The notes: a model not told the origin generated them from the sequence alone. Counted from the first letter of the stretch, positions 34,529-46,046 are shown. The stretch is DNA of 64,000 nucleotides from Rhizobium croatiense (GCF_019793465.1 NZ_JAILYJ010000012.1:62001-126000); one strand, 5' to 3'. Translations and numbers: made by a program.

Positions 34529-36435
34529 TCAGGCCTCCTTGTACCAGAATGCATCCGGCATGTAGATGCCGAGATAGGAGGTGGGATCGAAGCCGTAGAG
34601 GGCTTTTTCCGGCAGGTTCTGCAGCTTGGCGGCGCGAAGGATCGGCTGCAGCGTGCTGTTGATCAGGCCGATCGAAAACACCTGCTGCGTATAGAGCGAC
34701 AGCATCCTGTGCCAGATCGCCTGGCGCTCCTCGAACTTCGCCGTCGAACCCCATTGTTTAAGGAGATCGATCAGTTCGGCCGCCTCCGGAAGGTCGGGCG
34801 CCACACCCTCCTGACCGGCGGAGAGATAGTGCATGCCCCAGAGCGGCCACTGCAGTTGATCGTCGAGCGTCGGCGCAAGGCCGGACGGCGACATGTCGGC
34901 CGTCGGCACGCCGTTGTCGAGGCCGTACCAGATCGACATCATGATCGTGCCGCTCATGGCGCGGTTGCGAAAGACGTCGCGCTGTGAGGTGCGGGTATAG
35001 AGCGCAAGGCCGATATCGGCCCAGTGATCGTGCACCAGTTCCAGCACGTCGGTGTCGAGATTGCTTTCGCCGGCGGTCTCGACGGTGATCTCGGCGCGCC
35101 GCCCGTCCGGCAGCAGCCTTATGCCGTCGTCGCCGCGCCTGGTCAGGCCGAGCTCGTCGAGCAGGCGGTTGGCCTCATCGGGATCGAACTTGACGAAGGC
35201 GTCGGCATATTCCTGCTTGAACAGCGGGCTGTCGGGCAGCACGGTATCGGCGCTCGGCGTGCCCAGGCCGTAGAAGGCGACCATGTTGATCTCGTGCCGA
35301 TTGATCGCCAGCGACAGCGCCCGGCGCAGGCGCACGTCGCGGAACAGGCCGCGCCACACCTCGTCGGCGCAGTTGAGGTTCGGCAAGAGCGTGATGCGCG
35401 AGCCGCGCGCCACCTTCCAGAGATTGACCTTCACCGGAAAGCGCTTCTCGGCTTCCTTCAGGAAGGTGTAATCGTTGAAATCGATGCCGGTCGCCTGCAG
35501 GTCGGCTTCGCCCGCACCCGCCTTGGCGGCGATGATCGACGAGGAGGAGACGTTGAGGACGAAACGGTCGAGATAGGGCAGCTGCCGGCCGGTCTCGTCG
35601 ACGCGGTGGAAGAACGGGTTGCGTTCGAAGACGAATTGGTCGGCCGGCAGCGCCGTGGTGTTGCGCCAGGGATCGAGCGTCGGCAGGTTGGGATTTTCAG
35701 GCCGGTAGGAACGGGCCATCTTGATGTGCAGATCCTGCCACTTCTTTACGCGGCTGGTCTTCATCATCTGTTCCATCTTCGCCTCGTCGGGCTGGAACTT
35801 CTTATGGAATTGCTTGAGGTAATGCGCCGGTCCGAAGATGACGAGCGGCTGGGGACCTGCCAGCGTCGGCAGGAACATCGGATTGGGTTTTTCCCAGGTG
35901 TAACGCACCGTCAGCGGATCGAGCATCTCGAAGCGCGGCAGGCTGCCGTGCGGGCGAAGCTCGAGCGCGCCGCCGCCCGGCGTCAGCTTGTCGTTCAGGA
36001 TGACGTCTTCCCACCAGTAGCGGAAATCGTCGGCGGTGAAGGGCTGCCCATCGGACCATTTATGGCCTTCGCGCAGAATGAAGGTGAAGACCTTGTCGTC
36101 CTCGGCGTAGAAATCGGCGAGGATGTCCGGCTGGAACTGCAGGTGCTTGTTGTAGCCGATCAGGCGGGAATAACCGTAGATCGTCATGAAGCGGATGTCG
36201 CGCTGGCTGCCGATGATGGTGCGCACCGTGCCGCCATAGGCGCCGGGTTCGAGCCCCATCTCCTTCAGATTGACGATGCGCGGACGGGCGGGAATGCGCT
36301 CGGCCATAGCAGGCAGGCTGCCTGCGGCCAGCCGCTCCTTGAGGAATTCCGGCTCGACTATCTGCTCGGCGCGAAGCACTGCCGGTGCGATCGCAGCCCC
36401 GACAAGGCCGCCGAGAAAGGTGCGACGCGTCACCA

Positions 36436-36436
<1 letters not shown>
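34529..36436 (-). CDS. ABC transporter substrate-binding protein (SBP family 5, Tat signal)
   Basis: 635 residues, exported to the periplasm. The signal sequence VTRRTFLGGLVGAAIAPAVLRA contains the Tat twin-arginine motif (RRTFL). Family-5 landmarks are FTFILREGHKWSDGQPFTADDFRYWWEDV and RRALSLAINRHEI. This family binds oligopeptides, opines, glycosides or nickel. The large size (635) and the co-encoded permeases fit the Yej or Agp-like branch, so murein peptides or oligosaccharides are possible ligands. The start overlaps the stop of the ATPase gene by one base (TGATG). Confidence 0.9.
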
Positions 36437-38325
<1,889 letters not shown>

Positions 38326-38479
38326 ACCAATGATATTCCCCAGTCTTCTATGTTCCCTTTGAGGCACACTATCGTACCGCAAACGGGGTGTCTAGTTGAT
38401 GACAATCAAGGGGATATCGCCGCCTTTCGCCGTGGTCATCCGGACGAAACACGCAATTTATCGGCGCCAGCCTGGCGTC

Positions 38480-39823
38480 TTACTGGATGAACTTCTCCAT
38501 GCTTGTGCGCTTGACCTGTTTCTTCGCGTCCCGGTGCAGCAGGATGACCTGCTCGGCTTCGGAAAGGCCGTTCTGCACGGCCTCGCGGAAGTGTTCGTCG
38601 ACATGGAGCTCCGGGGCCGGCGCGCGCGGCTGCAGCACCGTTACCTTCTGGCGGATGCCGCGCAGCTTCTCTTCGCCGAGCCGCGTCCACTCGCCGCCGC
38701 AATAGCCGGCGAAAGCCTGGCTGGCGACGACTTCGCGGCCGTATTTCTTGGTCAGGATCTGCAGACGCTGCACCTCGTTGACCGCCGATCCGAAGGCGGA
38801 GAAGGTCAGGCGATCCTTGAGGCCGACATTGCCGAACATGACGTTGCCGACATGCAGGCCGATGCCGTAGCCGATCTTGCTGAGACCCTTCTGCTGGCGG
38901 TCGTTGTTGAGCTCGGCCACCCGCGCCTGCGCCTGGTGGACGGCCGAAAGCGCTGCCTCGCAGGCGATTTTCGACGGGTCCTTGTGGCGCCCGCAGGGAT
39001 AGACGGCCAGAAAGCCGTCGCCGAGGAAGCTCAGGATTTCGCCGCCATTACGGTTGAAGGGGGCGGCGATCGCATCGAAGAACTGGTTCAGCGTGTCGAT
39101 ATAGGCCTGTCGGCCCTCCTTTTCGGCATACATGGTGGATTCGCGCATGTCGCCCATGACGAGGGCGGCGCGGATCGTCTCGCCGTCGCCGCGGCGGATC
39201 TGGCCGTTCAGCACCCGCTTGCCGGCGTCGCCGCCGAGATAGGTGGTCAGCATGTTGTTGGCGAGCTTGCCGAGCACGGCCATCTTGGCGGCGACCGCCA
39301 GATGGTTCTGCATTCTCAGCAGCGCGTCGATCATGTCGTCGGAAAAGCCGTTATTGTGGTCGGTCGACCACGAGCCCATCATACCCTGCACCGAACCGTC
39401 GCCGAAGGGCTGCACGAAGGCAAGGTAATCGGTGATGGCGTCCTTGCGCAGATCCTCGAAGATCGGGAATTCGGCCGGCCCTTCCTGCGACAGCCGGCGG
39501 CGAATGTGCTGCAGGTTGTTGTCGAGCAGGTAATAATAGGGGCTCTGCAGGAAGCGGTCCGGCTTCTGCCCGGCCGGCATGCGGAAGCCCTCGATGGTGA
39601 CGCCGCTGGTGCGCCGCCAGGTGAAGCTCAGCGCATCGTAGAGCGGATGCAGCATCGAAAAGGTCAGATGCACACGGGCGATCGGCAGGCCGGCGGAGGC
39701 AAGCCTTTCGCAGAAGCCGCGCACGATGTTTTCGAGGTCATCGCCCGCCAGCGAGGAATTCGTCAGCCATTCGGCGACCCGGTCCAACAGGATGGAGGAC
39801 ACACTGGATTCGATCGTGCTCAT
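38480..39823 (-). CDS. Class III adenylate/guanylate cyclase, soluble
   Basis: 447 residues. The N-terminal ~210 residues form an uncharacterised sensor region with no membrane helix. The C-terminal cyclase domain has the first metal Asp in LVMGDMRESTMY, the second in ILSFLGDGFLAVY, and the substrate-binding stretch YGIGLHVGNVMFGNVG. Both metal ligands are present, so activity is expected; ATP is the more likely substrate in rhizobia. This is one of three cyclase-fold genes within 11 kb. It is the first gene of the block that ends with a cNMP-binding protein. The Met at 39823 is chosen; an in-frame Met at 39838 is possible. Confidence 0.88.
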   Translation of the reverse strand: MSTIESSVSSILLDRVAEWLTNSSLAGDDLENIVRGFCERLASAGLPIARVHLTFSMLHPLYDALSFTWRRTSGVTIEGFRMPAGQKPDRFLQSPYYYLLDNNLQHIRRRLSQEGPAEFPIFEDLRKDAITDYLAFVQPFGDGSVQGMMGSWSTDHNNGFSDDMIDALLRMQNHLAVAAKMAVLGKLANNMLTTYLGGDAGKRVLNGQIRRGDGETIRAALVMGDMRESTMYAEKEGRQAYIDTLNQFFDAIAAPFNRNGGEILSFLGDGFLAVYPCGRHKDPSKIACEAALSAVHQAQARVAELNNDRQQKGLSKIGYGIGLHVGNVMFGNVGLKDRLTFSAFGSAVNEVQRLQILTKKYGREVVASQAFAGYCGGEWTRLGEEKLRGIRQKVTVLQPRAPAPELHVDEHFREAVQNGLSEAEQVILLHRDAKKQVKRTSMEKFIQ

Positions 39824-40406
39824 TCTCGGTATGATCCTCATAAGGCACGCCATCCCCAAGAGGCAAAAATCCCTCGGCCGGCACATTTTCATGCGCAGGT
39901 CACAGGGAAATCAGGATGTACGAGCGGTATTCTTGTGTCAACGATCTGCCGAGAGCCCGGCAGCAGCGCCCCTTAGTTCCCCCGGGCGGGGACCGGACGG
40001 GTGGTCCTTTCACAGCGGTTCATTATCAAAAGTCAAAATAGGGATGCTGCAAATGCGAAACAATGGGAGCGGGATTTTTTTGTGCTTCAAAGTTGCATCG
40101 GATGACCCAGCCGGGACATTTCGGCCACACCCGGCTAAAGGAACTTGAGCAGCTGGTCACCCCTCCCCACAAGGGGGAGGTGCTTAACTTGCGACAGCGC
40201 CTCACTTAAAAATCATCGCCGAGAACGCTGATGCCGAAAGAGGGCAGGCCGGCGCCGCGGATTGGTCCCTCCCCCTTGTGGGAGGGGTTGGGGAGGGGTT
40301 TTAGGTCGCCAACTGCGGGTAATTGCCCTGAGGAGAAGAGGAAGACCTGACATCGGGTTTAATTCGCCGCCATCATGCATTAGATCAGCGTTCTGAATTT
40401 CTCGGT
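39824..40406. other. Intergenic region with palindromic repeat pair
   Basis: 583 bp between the divergent cyclase and nucleotide-sugar dehydrogenase genes. No convincing gene. It holds the repeat pair at 40160-40300 and, presumably, the promoters of both neighbours. Confidence 0.55.
40160..40300. repeat. Inverted palindromic repeat pair
   Basis: CCTCCCCACAAGGGGGAGG (40162-40180) and its near reverse complement CCCTCCCCCTTGTGGGAGG (40267-40285) flank about 90 bp. The layout resembles a short non-autonomous (MITE-like) element. It is a different family from the RIME-like CTTCTCCCC repeats. Confidence 0.6.
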
Positions 40407-41759
40407 TTGAAAGATCCCGCCTTGGCCACTCCCACCTTCGATACGCTTTTGCAGAAGATCGAAACCCGCGCGGCGCGCGCCGGCGTCATCGGGCTCGGCT
40501 ATGTCGGCCTGCCGCTGGCGATCGCCGTGGCGCGCAGCGGGTTTGCGGTCACCGGCTTCGACATCGACCCTTCCAAGATGGTGGCGCTCGATGCCCGCCG
40601 CTCCTATATCGATGCCGTCAGCGATGCAGCCCTTGCCGCCGAGATCGATGCCGGGCGCTTCCAGGCGACGACCGATTTCGCCGGTCTGGCCGCCTGCGAC
40701 GTCATCATCATATGCGTGCCGACGCCGCTCACCAAACATCGCGATCCCGACCTGTCCTTCGTCGAGGCGACGTCGCGCTCGATCGCCCAGTATCTGCGCC
40801 CCGGTCAGCTCGTCGTGCTGGAATCGACCACCTATCCCGGCACCACCGACGATATCGTCAAGGTCATCCTCGAAGGCACCGGGCTGAGATCCGGCGCGGA
40901 TTTCTTCGTCGGCTTCTCGCCGGAGCGCGAGGATCCCGGCAACCAGCATTATCATACCGCCACCATCCCGAAGGTCGTCGCCGGCGACGGGCCCGAGGCG
41001 CTGTCCCTGATGAAGACGTTCTATGGTGCGGCGGTATCGACCGTCGTGCCTGTTTCCTCGAATGCGACGGCCGAGGCGGTCAAGCTCACCGAGAACATCT
41101 TCCGCTCGGTCAACATCGCCCTCGTCAACGAATTGAAGACCGTCTATGCGGCGATGGGCATCGACGTCTGGGAAGTGATCGAGGCGGCCAAGACCAAGCC
41201 CTTCGGCTATATGCCCTTCTATCCCGGCCCCGGCCTCGGCGGCCATTGCATCCCAATCGATCCCTTCTACCTCACCTGGAAATCGCGTGAATACGAGTTG
41301 CCGACCCGCTTCATCGAGCTTGCCGGCGAGATCAATTCGGCAATGCCGCGTTATGTTGTCGGCAAGCTCGCTGAAGCGCTCGACATCCGCGCCGGCAAGG
41401 CGCTGAGCCGCAGCAAGGTGCTGGTGCTCGGGCTCGCCTACAAGAAGAACGTCGCCGATATCAGAGAAAGCCCGTCGCTGCGGCTGATCGAGATCATCGA
41501 AGAGCGCGGCGGCCGGGCCGACTATCACGACCCCTTCGTCGCCGAGATCCCGCCAACGCGAGAACACCAGGCCCTGAAGGGCCGCAAATCGGTGGCGCTG
41601 ACGCCGGACGCCGTTTCCGGCTACGATGCGGTGTTGGTGGCGACCGACCATGACAGCGTGGATTATGCGGCGCTTGCAAAAAGCGCGGCGCTGATCATCG
41701 ACACCCGCAACGTCTTCAACCGGCTCGGCCTTTCGGCCGATCACGTCATCAAGGCGTGA
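40407..41759 (+). CDS. UDP-sugar 6-dehydrogenase (nucleotide-sugar dehydrogenase)
   Basis: 450 residues. The N-terminal NAD-binding motif is GVIGLGYVGLPLAIAVARSG, followed by VTGFDID. The catalytic Cys lies in GPGLGGHCIPIDPFYL, and the C-terminal UDP-binding domain carries VLGLAYKKNVADIRESPSL. The sequence fits the WbpA/TviB group, which oxidises UDP-GlcNAc or UDP-GalNAc to the uronic acid, more than UDP-glucose dehydrogenases. It provides a uronic acid precursor for an envelope polysaccharide. No in-frame ATG precedes the NAD site, so translation must use TTG (40407 or 40422) or a start I cannot see. Divergent from the cyclase block. Confidence 0.87.
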   Translation: MKDPALATPTFDTLLQKIETRAARAGVIGLGYVGLPLAIAVARSGFAVTGFDIDPSKMVALDARRSYIDAVSDAALAAEIDAGRFQATTDFAGLAACDVIIICVPTPLTKHRDPDLSFVEATSRSIAQYLRPGQLVVLESTTYPGTTDDIVKVILEGTGLRSGADFFVGFSPEREDPGNQHYHTATIPKVVAGDGPEALSLMKTFYGAAVSTVVPVSSNATAEAVKLTENIFRSVNIALVNELKTVYAAMGIDVWEVIEAAKTKPFGYMPFYPGPGLGGHCIPIDPFYLTWKSREYELPTRFIELAGEINSAMPRYVVGKLAEALDIRAGKALSRSKVLVLGLAYKKNVADIRESPSLRLIEIIEERGGRADYHDPFVAEIPPTREHQALKGRKSVALTPDAVSGYDAVLVATDHDSVDYAALAKSAALIIDTRNVFNRLGLSADHVIKA

Positions 41760-41786
41760 GGGCCATAGCTTAACAGAGGGATCTCG

Positions 41787-42053
41787 ATGCCACGCGTTCG
41801 GTTGAGCGAGTTCCGGAAGAACATTGCATCCTATTTTGATCAGGCCCTCTCCTCTCGGGCTCCTCTGACCGTGACCCGTCGAGGATCGGAAGCAATAGTC
41901 TTAATCGCCGAAGGCGAATACGAGAGTATGCGGGAAACGCTGCACCTGCTCTCGACGCCTGCCAACTCCGCTCGACTGCGCGAAAGTATCGAACAGCTTC
42001 GCAAGGGAGATGATGAAGTTGCTATGACTCCGTCTTTCACCTCAAATGACTGA
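41787..42053 (+). CDS. Orphan Phd/YefM family antitoxin
   Basis: 88 residues. The N-terminal DNA-binding half (PRVRLSEFRKNIASYFDQAL, then LTVTRRGSEAIVLIAEGEYES) is a standard Phd/YefM fold, and the acidic C-terminal tail should bind a toxin. No RelE/YoeB/Doc toxin gene follows; the next frame is the convergent DUF3095 gene, whose 3' end overlaps by 12 bp. Base composition is more AT-rich than the neighbours, which suggests recent acquisition or loss of a partner. AGAGGGATCTCG precedes the ATG. Confidence 0.85.
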   Translation: MPRVRLSEFRKNIASYFDQALSSRAPLTVTRRGSEAIVLIAEGEYESMRETLHLLSTPANSARLRESIEQLRKGDDEVAMTPSFTSND

Positions 42054-43217
42054 CGGCGCAGTAGAAAGCGCCTTGCCGGTCATCCGGCTCGCGGCCACCG
42101 CATAACCACCTGACGCGCCGTCGATGAAATGCATATGGTCGCGCGAAATCGGCGTCGGCACGAAGCAGGTCATCAGCGCCGAGGCCTGCCGATGCAGGCC
42201 GTAGCGGGCAATGCCCTTTGCCCGCGCTGCTTCCAGCAGCGTCTCGATGCGTTTCAGGTGCTCGGCATCGACATCGACCGTCATCTTCAGCCCGTCGTCG
42301 AACTTGCGGAAATCGGAATTGCCGGCGACGTCGCTTTTGTAGCGGCGCGCATCGAACCGGCCGAGCGGAATGCCGAGCTTGTAGCAGACGACGGTGATGG
42401 CGAGCTGCAGGAAGATGATCAGCTTCTGCCGTAGTCGCCGGCCGGCCGGCGCTGTGGCCTTGGCCTCGCGATTGATGCCGTGGAGCGAGAAGGCGAAGTC
42501 CGGGCCGCCGGCCGGCACCGGATGGCTGCCGCGGTTCTGCTCGCCGGTGATGGCGACGATGCCGTTGACCAGGTCGCGGAATTCTTCGCCCGGTCGGCCT
42601 TCACCGGGAACCGCGATGATCGAGACGATCTCGCCGTTCTGCGCGTCGATCGGGCTCCAGCGGCAGGAAAGGCCGGCGAGATCGGGCCGTGTTCCCGGGG
42701 GCGCGCGCTCTATACCGTAATGGCCCTGCTTCATCTGCCGCTCCGCCCAGCTGGTGCCGCCGCCCCAGAACATCGCATAGGTGACATAGGGGCTTGCCGA
42801 GTAACGCGCGACGCGCACATCGAGCCCCTCGCCGCGGATGTCGGCAACCGGAACGATGGCGACGCGCAGCATCAGGCCGAGATCCTCCTCGACCCAGACC
42901 TGCACGGCGGCAAGCGCTTCGCGGGCCGTCGTCTCGAGCGCGCCCGGAAGCGCGATCAGCGCGCCGTCGCCGCCGAAGACGAAGGGATAGTCGCCCTTGC
43001 CGACGGCGTTCAACACAGCCGAAATGACGCTGGCGCCCGCCATGTTGACGTCCTTGTAACGGCCGCCGGCGATCGCCTGGGTCGAGCCGACGATATCGGC
43101 AAGCGCCAGCACCCAGCCATCCGGCAGCGGCCGGTAGTTGGCGGCATCGGTCACACCCTCGAAGGCGCTGAAGAGCGGCACGGCGGCAAAGAATTCATCG
43201 TCGGTCACGGTTTCCAT
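42042..43217 (-). CDS. DUF3095 family protein (cyclase-like)
   Basis: 391 residues. The N-terminal part (VLALADIVGSTQAI, ... PFVFGGDGALIALPG) has the look of a class III nucleotide cyclase domain: an Asp in LADIVGST and a second Asp in FGGDGAL. The middle and C-terminal parts are not cyclase-like (WSPIDAQNGEIVSIIAVPGEG; LGRFDARRYKSDVAGNSDFRKFDDGLKM). DUF3095 proteins have no established function. This may be a cyclase, a cyclase relative that lost activity, or a regulator. I chose Met 43217 because the upstream frame extension has no site. It overlaps the antitoxin gene at its 3' end. Confidence 0.75.
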   Translation of the reverse strand: METVTDDEFFAAVPLFSAFEGVTDAANYRPLPDGWVLALADIVGSTQAIAGGRYKDVNMAGASVISAVLNAVGKGDYPFVFGGDGALIALPGALETTAREALAAVQVWVEEDLGLMLRVAIVPVADIRGEGLDVRVARYSASPYVTYAMFWGGGTSWAERQMKQGHYGIERAPPGTRPDLAGLSCRWSPIDAQNGEIVSIIAVPGEGRPGEEFRDLVNGIVAITGEQNRGSHPVPAGGPDFAFSLHGINREAKATAPAGRRLRQKLIIFLQLAITVVCYKLGIPLGRFDARRYKSDVAGNSDFRKFDDGLKMTVDVDAEHLKRIETLLEAARAKGIARYGLHRQASALMTCFVPTPISRDHMHFIDGASGGYAVAASRMTGKALSTAPSVI

Positions 43218-43339
43218 GTCATCGACCTTAGCACAGACCCATGTTGGTGCTGCAACGCCAATTCCCATTTACGGCAATCGACTTGGCAAGATTTCGGTGT
43301 TAGCACGCGCTCACGATTTCACGACGGATACGGATTTAG

Positions 43340-43819
43340 ATGAGCCGCCTCGACAGCTTCATTCGCCGGTTGACGGCCCAGCGCGATATTTTGAACGCGA
43401 TCACCGATCCGGTCGCCGAAATCGACGGCCCGGTGCTGGAGTTCGGCCTCGGCAACGGCCGCACCTATGACCATCTGCGCGAGCATTTCCCCGACCGCCG
43501 CATCATCGCCTTCGACTGGGAGGTCCGCTCCTATTCGGCCTCGACGCCGGAGCCGCAAGATATGGTGACCGGCAATATCCGCGACTCCGGCCAGGCCTTC
43601 CTCGGCATCGGCGCAGCGCTCGCCCATGCCGATATCGGCACCGGCCACGACGAGATCGACGCCGTGACACTGACCTGGCTGCCGCAGCTGATCGCCGGCG
43701 TGCTCGCTCATAACGGCATCGCGGTCAGCGGCCTGCCGCTTGAGCATCCGGAGTTGGTGGCGCTGCCGCTGCCGGAGGGGATCAAGGAAGGGCGGTATTT
43801 CCTCTATCGGAGGACGTAA
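43340..43819 (+). CDS. Class I SAM-dependent methyltransferase
   Basis: 159 residues. The SAM-binding glycine loop is GPVLEFGLGNGRTYDHLREHFP and the acidic strand IIAFDWEV follows. The C-terminal part PLPEGIKEGRYFLYRR is short, as in the Methyltransf_17-type group found in alphaproteobacteria. The substrate is not known. It is divergent from the DUF3095 gene and convergent with the Rrf2 regulator gene. Confidence 0.8.
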   Translation: MSRLDSFIRRLTAQRDILNAITDPVAEIDGPVLEFGLGNGRTYDHLREHFPDRRIIAFDWEVRSYSASTPEPQDMVTGNIRDSGQAFLGIGAALAHADIGTGHDEIDAVTLTWLPQLIAGVLAHNGIAVSGLPLEHPELVALPLPEGIKEGRYFLYRRT

Positions 43820-43899
43820 GCGATTGGGCGGGGACTGCGGCATCGGCCGCTGTCGCGATTTGCAGTGGCAGTTATTCCTCTTTTGGAGGAGTTAATCCC

Positions 43900-44355
43900 T
43901 CACGAGGCGCAGGAATTAGCCGCAGCCGAGCGGGCTTCCAGTTTTGCCTCGAACTCGTCCGCGATTTGCTTGAGAGTCACACTGCCCAGCCGCCTCAGCA
44001 GCAGCGCCTTGGCCTCCAGCATCGCATCTGCCAGCGCGCTATTCACCGCCTGTTCGACAAGGCATTGCGGCTGATCGTCGGCGGGGCCGATGGCGAAGAG
44101 GTGCGGCTCGCCAAGGGCGTTGTAGATGTCGAGCAGGGTGATCTCAGACAAGGGACGCACCAAGGTCCAGCCGCCGCCGTGGCCCTTTTCGGAGCTGACA
44201 TAACCCCGTTCGCGAAGGCCGGCCATGGTGCGGCGGACGACGACGGGATTGGTGTTCAGCATCTTCGCAATCATTTCGGAGGTCGCCGAATGCACGTGCC
44301 GATCCATGTGGATCAGCACGTGCAGCATGCGGGAAAGGCGGCTGTCGTTGCGCAT
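43900..44355 (-). CDS. Rrf2 family transcriptional regulator
   Basis: 151 residues. The N-terminal winged helix (RLSRMLHVLIHMDRHVHSAT, SEMIAKMLNTNPVVVRRTMA, GLRERGYVSSEKGHGGGWTL) is the Rrf2 signature. It lacks the three-Cys iron-sulfur cluster motif of IscR/NsrR; only one Cys lies in the usual loop (QCLVEQ), so it could sense by thiol oxidation or have lost ligand binding. It is divergent from the flavoprotein reductase at 44488, and a 12-bp inverted repeat lies between them. Confidence 0.88.
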   Translation of the reverse strand: MRNDSRLSRMLHVLIHMDRHVHSATSEMIAKMLNTNPVVVRRTMAGLRERGYVSSEKGHGGGWTLVRPLSEITLLDIYNALGEPHLFAIGPADDQPQCLVEQAVNSALADAMLEAKALLLRRLGSVTLKQIADEFEAKLEARSAAANSCAS

Positions 44356-44400
44356 TGTCCATCCTGTCGAGCGAGCGGGTGATTATCGCAGGCCATCTGT

Positions 44401-44455
44401 ATCAACACAAGTGACGTGACGCTTGACTGTGCTATTTCATGTAACTTATGTTGAT
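44401..44455. promoter_or_regulatory. Candidate Rrf2 operator
   Basis: ATCAACACAAGT (44401-44412) and ACTTATGTTGAT (44444-44455) form a 12-bp inverted repeat with one mismatch, 31 nt apart. It fills the promoter region between the divergent Rrf2 and reductase genes. Self-regulation and control of the reductase are likely. Confidence 0.6.
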
Positions 44456-44487
44456 TCATGAAAACACAACACCGAGGGAGTGACAGC

Positions 44488-45393
44488 ATGTCTTACGAAG
44501 TCATCGTCATCGGCGGCAATTTTGCCGGCCTGTCGGCTGCCATGCAGCTTGCCCGGGCGCGGCGGCGGGTTCTGCTCGTCGATGCGGGCATGCCGCGAAA
44601 CCGGTTTTCGCAGGCCGCGCACGGTTTTCTCGGTCAGGACGGCCGGGCACCGGCGGCGATCATGGAGGAGGGGAAGAGACAGCTTTCGCTTTATCCGAAC
44701 ATCGCGCTGCGCGACGGCAAGGTCGCCCACGCGCAGAAGGAGGATGGCGAAATCGTCATCGGCATCGAAGGCGGCGGCGAAGAACGCGCTCGCCGCCTTA
44801 TTCTCGCAACCGGCGTCAGCGACACGCTTCCCGAGATTGCTGGCCTCGGCGACCGCTGGGGCCGCACGGTGCTGCACTGCCCCTATTGCCACGGCTATGA
44901 GGTAAGCGGCGGCGAGCTTGGCGTCCTTGCAAACCATCCGCACTCGGCGCATTCGGCCATGATGATCCCGGACTGGGGCGCGACCACCTTTTTCACCCAG
45001 GCGCGGTTCGAGCCTGACGACGAGCAGCTCGCGAAGCTGAGCGCCCGCGGCGTCCGCATCGAACGCAGCCCGATCGTCGAATTGCTGGGCGATACTCCGA
45101 AGATCGAGGCGGTGCGCCTCGCCGATGGCCGGATCGTGCCGCTCGACGCCATATTCGTCGCGCCGAAGACGGCGATGGCGAGCCCCATTGCCGAACAGCT
45201 CGGCTGCGCCTTCGACGACGGTATGTTCGGGCCGGTCATCCGCACCGCCGAAAACAAGGAGACCAGCGTCAAGGGCGTCTTCGCCGCCGGCGATGCCGCA
45301 AGCTCCATGCACAGCGGCACGCTCGCCTCGGCCTCCGGCGTGCTCGCCGGCGTGCATTGCCATCAGTCGCTGGTGATGCAGTCTGCCGGATAG
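44488..45393 (+). CDS. Thioredoxin reductase-like FAD/NAD(P) oxidoreductase
   Basis: 301 residues. The FAD motif is VIVIGGNFAGLSAAMQLARARRRVLLVDAG, the redox-active disulfide is HCPYCHGYE (CxxC as CPYC instead of the CATC of TrxB), and the C-terminal FAD site is GVFAAGDAASSMHSG. It probably reduces a thiol or disulfide partner other than thioredoxin 1. The ATG at 44488 follows GAGGGAGTGACAGC. It is divergent from an Rrf2 regulator, with a strong inverted repeat between them, so it is probably redox-inducible. Confidence 0.85.
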   Translation: MSYEVIVIGGNFAGLSAAMQLARARRRVLLVDAGMPRNRFSQAAHGFLGQDGRAPAAIMEEGKRQLSLYPNIALRDGKVAHAQKEDGEIVIGIEGGGEERARRLILATGVSDTLPEIAGLGDRWGRTVLHCPYCHGYEVSGGELGVLANHPHSAHSAMMIPDWGATTFFTQARFEPDDEQLAKLSARGVRIERSPIVELLGDTPKIEAVRLADGRIVPLDAIFVAPKTAMASPIAEQLGCAFDDGMFGPVIRTAENKETSVKGVFAAGDAASSMHSGTLASASGVLAGVHCHQSLVMQSAG

Positions 45394-45602
45394 GTGCTAC
45401 GGCGGCGCCTCGGTTCACCGAAATGCGCCAGGCAGATCCCGTACCCTCACCTCGGCTCCGGCCGCGACGGGAGCGTTGTTTGAAGAATGCGGAGTTCTTG
45501 CAATCTTTGCGTTTGAATTGTAGCTGTTTCTATCGGAATATATTGGCAAGCTGGCGTAAGACGTTGCGACGCTTGCACCGAGTGGTATTTGGGGGCATTT
45601 CA

Positions 45603-46046
45603 ATGGGATTTACTGAAGCTGTTCGAACAGTTCTGAAGCAGAAATACGCAACCTTTTCCGGCAGGGCCTCCCGCTCTGAATATTGGTGGTTCGGACTCTT
45701 CTATGTGCTGGCGCTGTTTCCGCTTGCAATTGTGGCCACTGTGCTCGCCTTCCTAACCAGCGGCGGCGGAGCCCCGTCACCGGCTCATTATACCGTGGTC
45801 ATCTGGATGTTGTTCACGCTCGCAATGCTTTTGCCGCTGATATCCCTGCAGGTTCGCCGCTTCCATGATCGCAGCATTTCCGGTTGGTGCTATCTCGCGC
45901 TGTTTGCCCTGAGCTTTATTCCCTATGCCATTTTCCTCACAGCCCCTGTGACGATTGTTATTTCCCTGCTTCCGGGCACCGAAGGGCCTAACAAGTTCGG
46001 ACCGGACCCGTTGAGTCCCGAAGCGCGCGCAGAGGTATTTGCCTAG
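45603..46046 (+). CDS. DUF805 family inner-membrane protein
   Basis: 147 residues with about four hydrophobic helices. The DUF805 hallmarks are FSGRASRSEYWWFGLFYVL near the N-terminus and LQVRRFHDRSISGWCYLALFAL in the middle. The function of the family is unknown. A GGGGG stretch lies 7 nt before the ATG. The frame runs on upstream to 45357 without a site. The 208-bp gap after the reductase gene contains a 15-bp sequence (45431-45445) shared with the 3' part of the FkbM gene. Confidence 0.83.
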   Translation: MGFTEAVRTVLKQKYATFSGRASRSEYWWFGLFYVLALFPLAIVATVLAFLTSGGGAPSPAHYTVVIWMLFTLAMLLPLISLQVRRFHDRSISGWCYLALFALSFIPYAIFLTAPVTIVISLLPGTEGPNKFGPDPLSPEARAEVFA

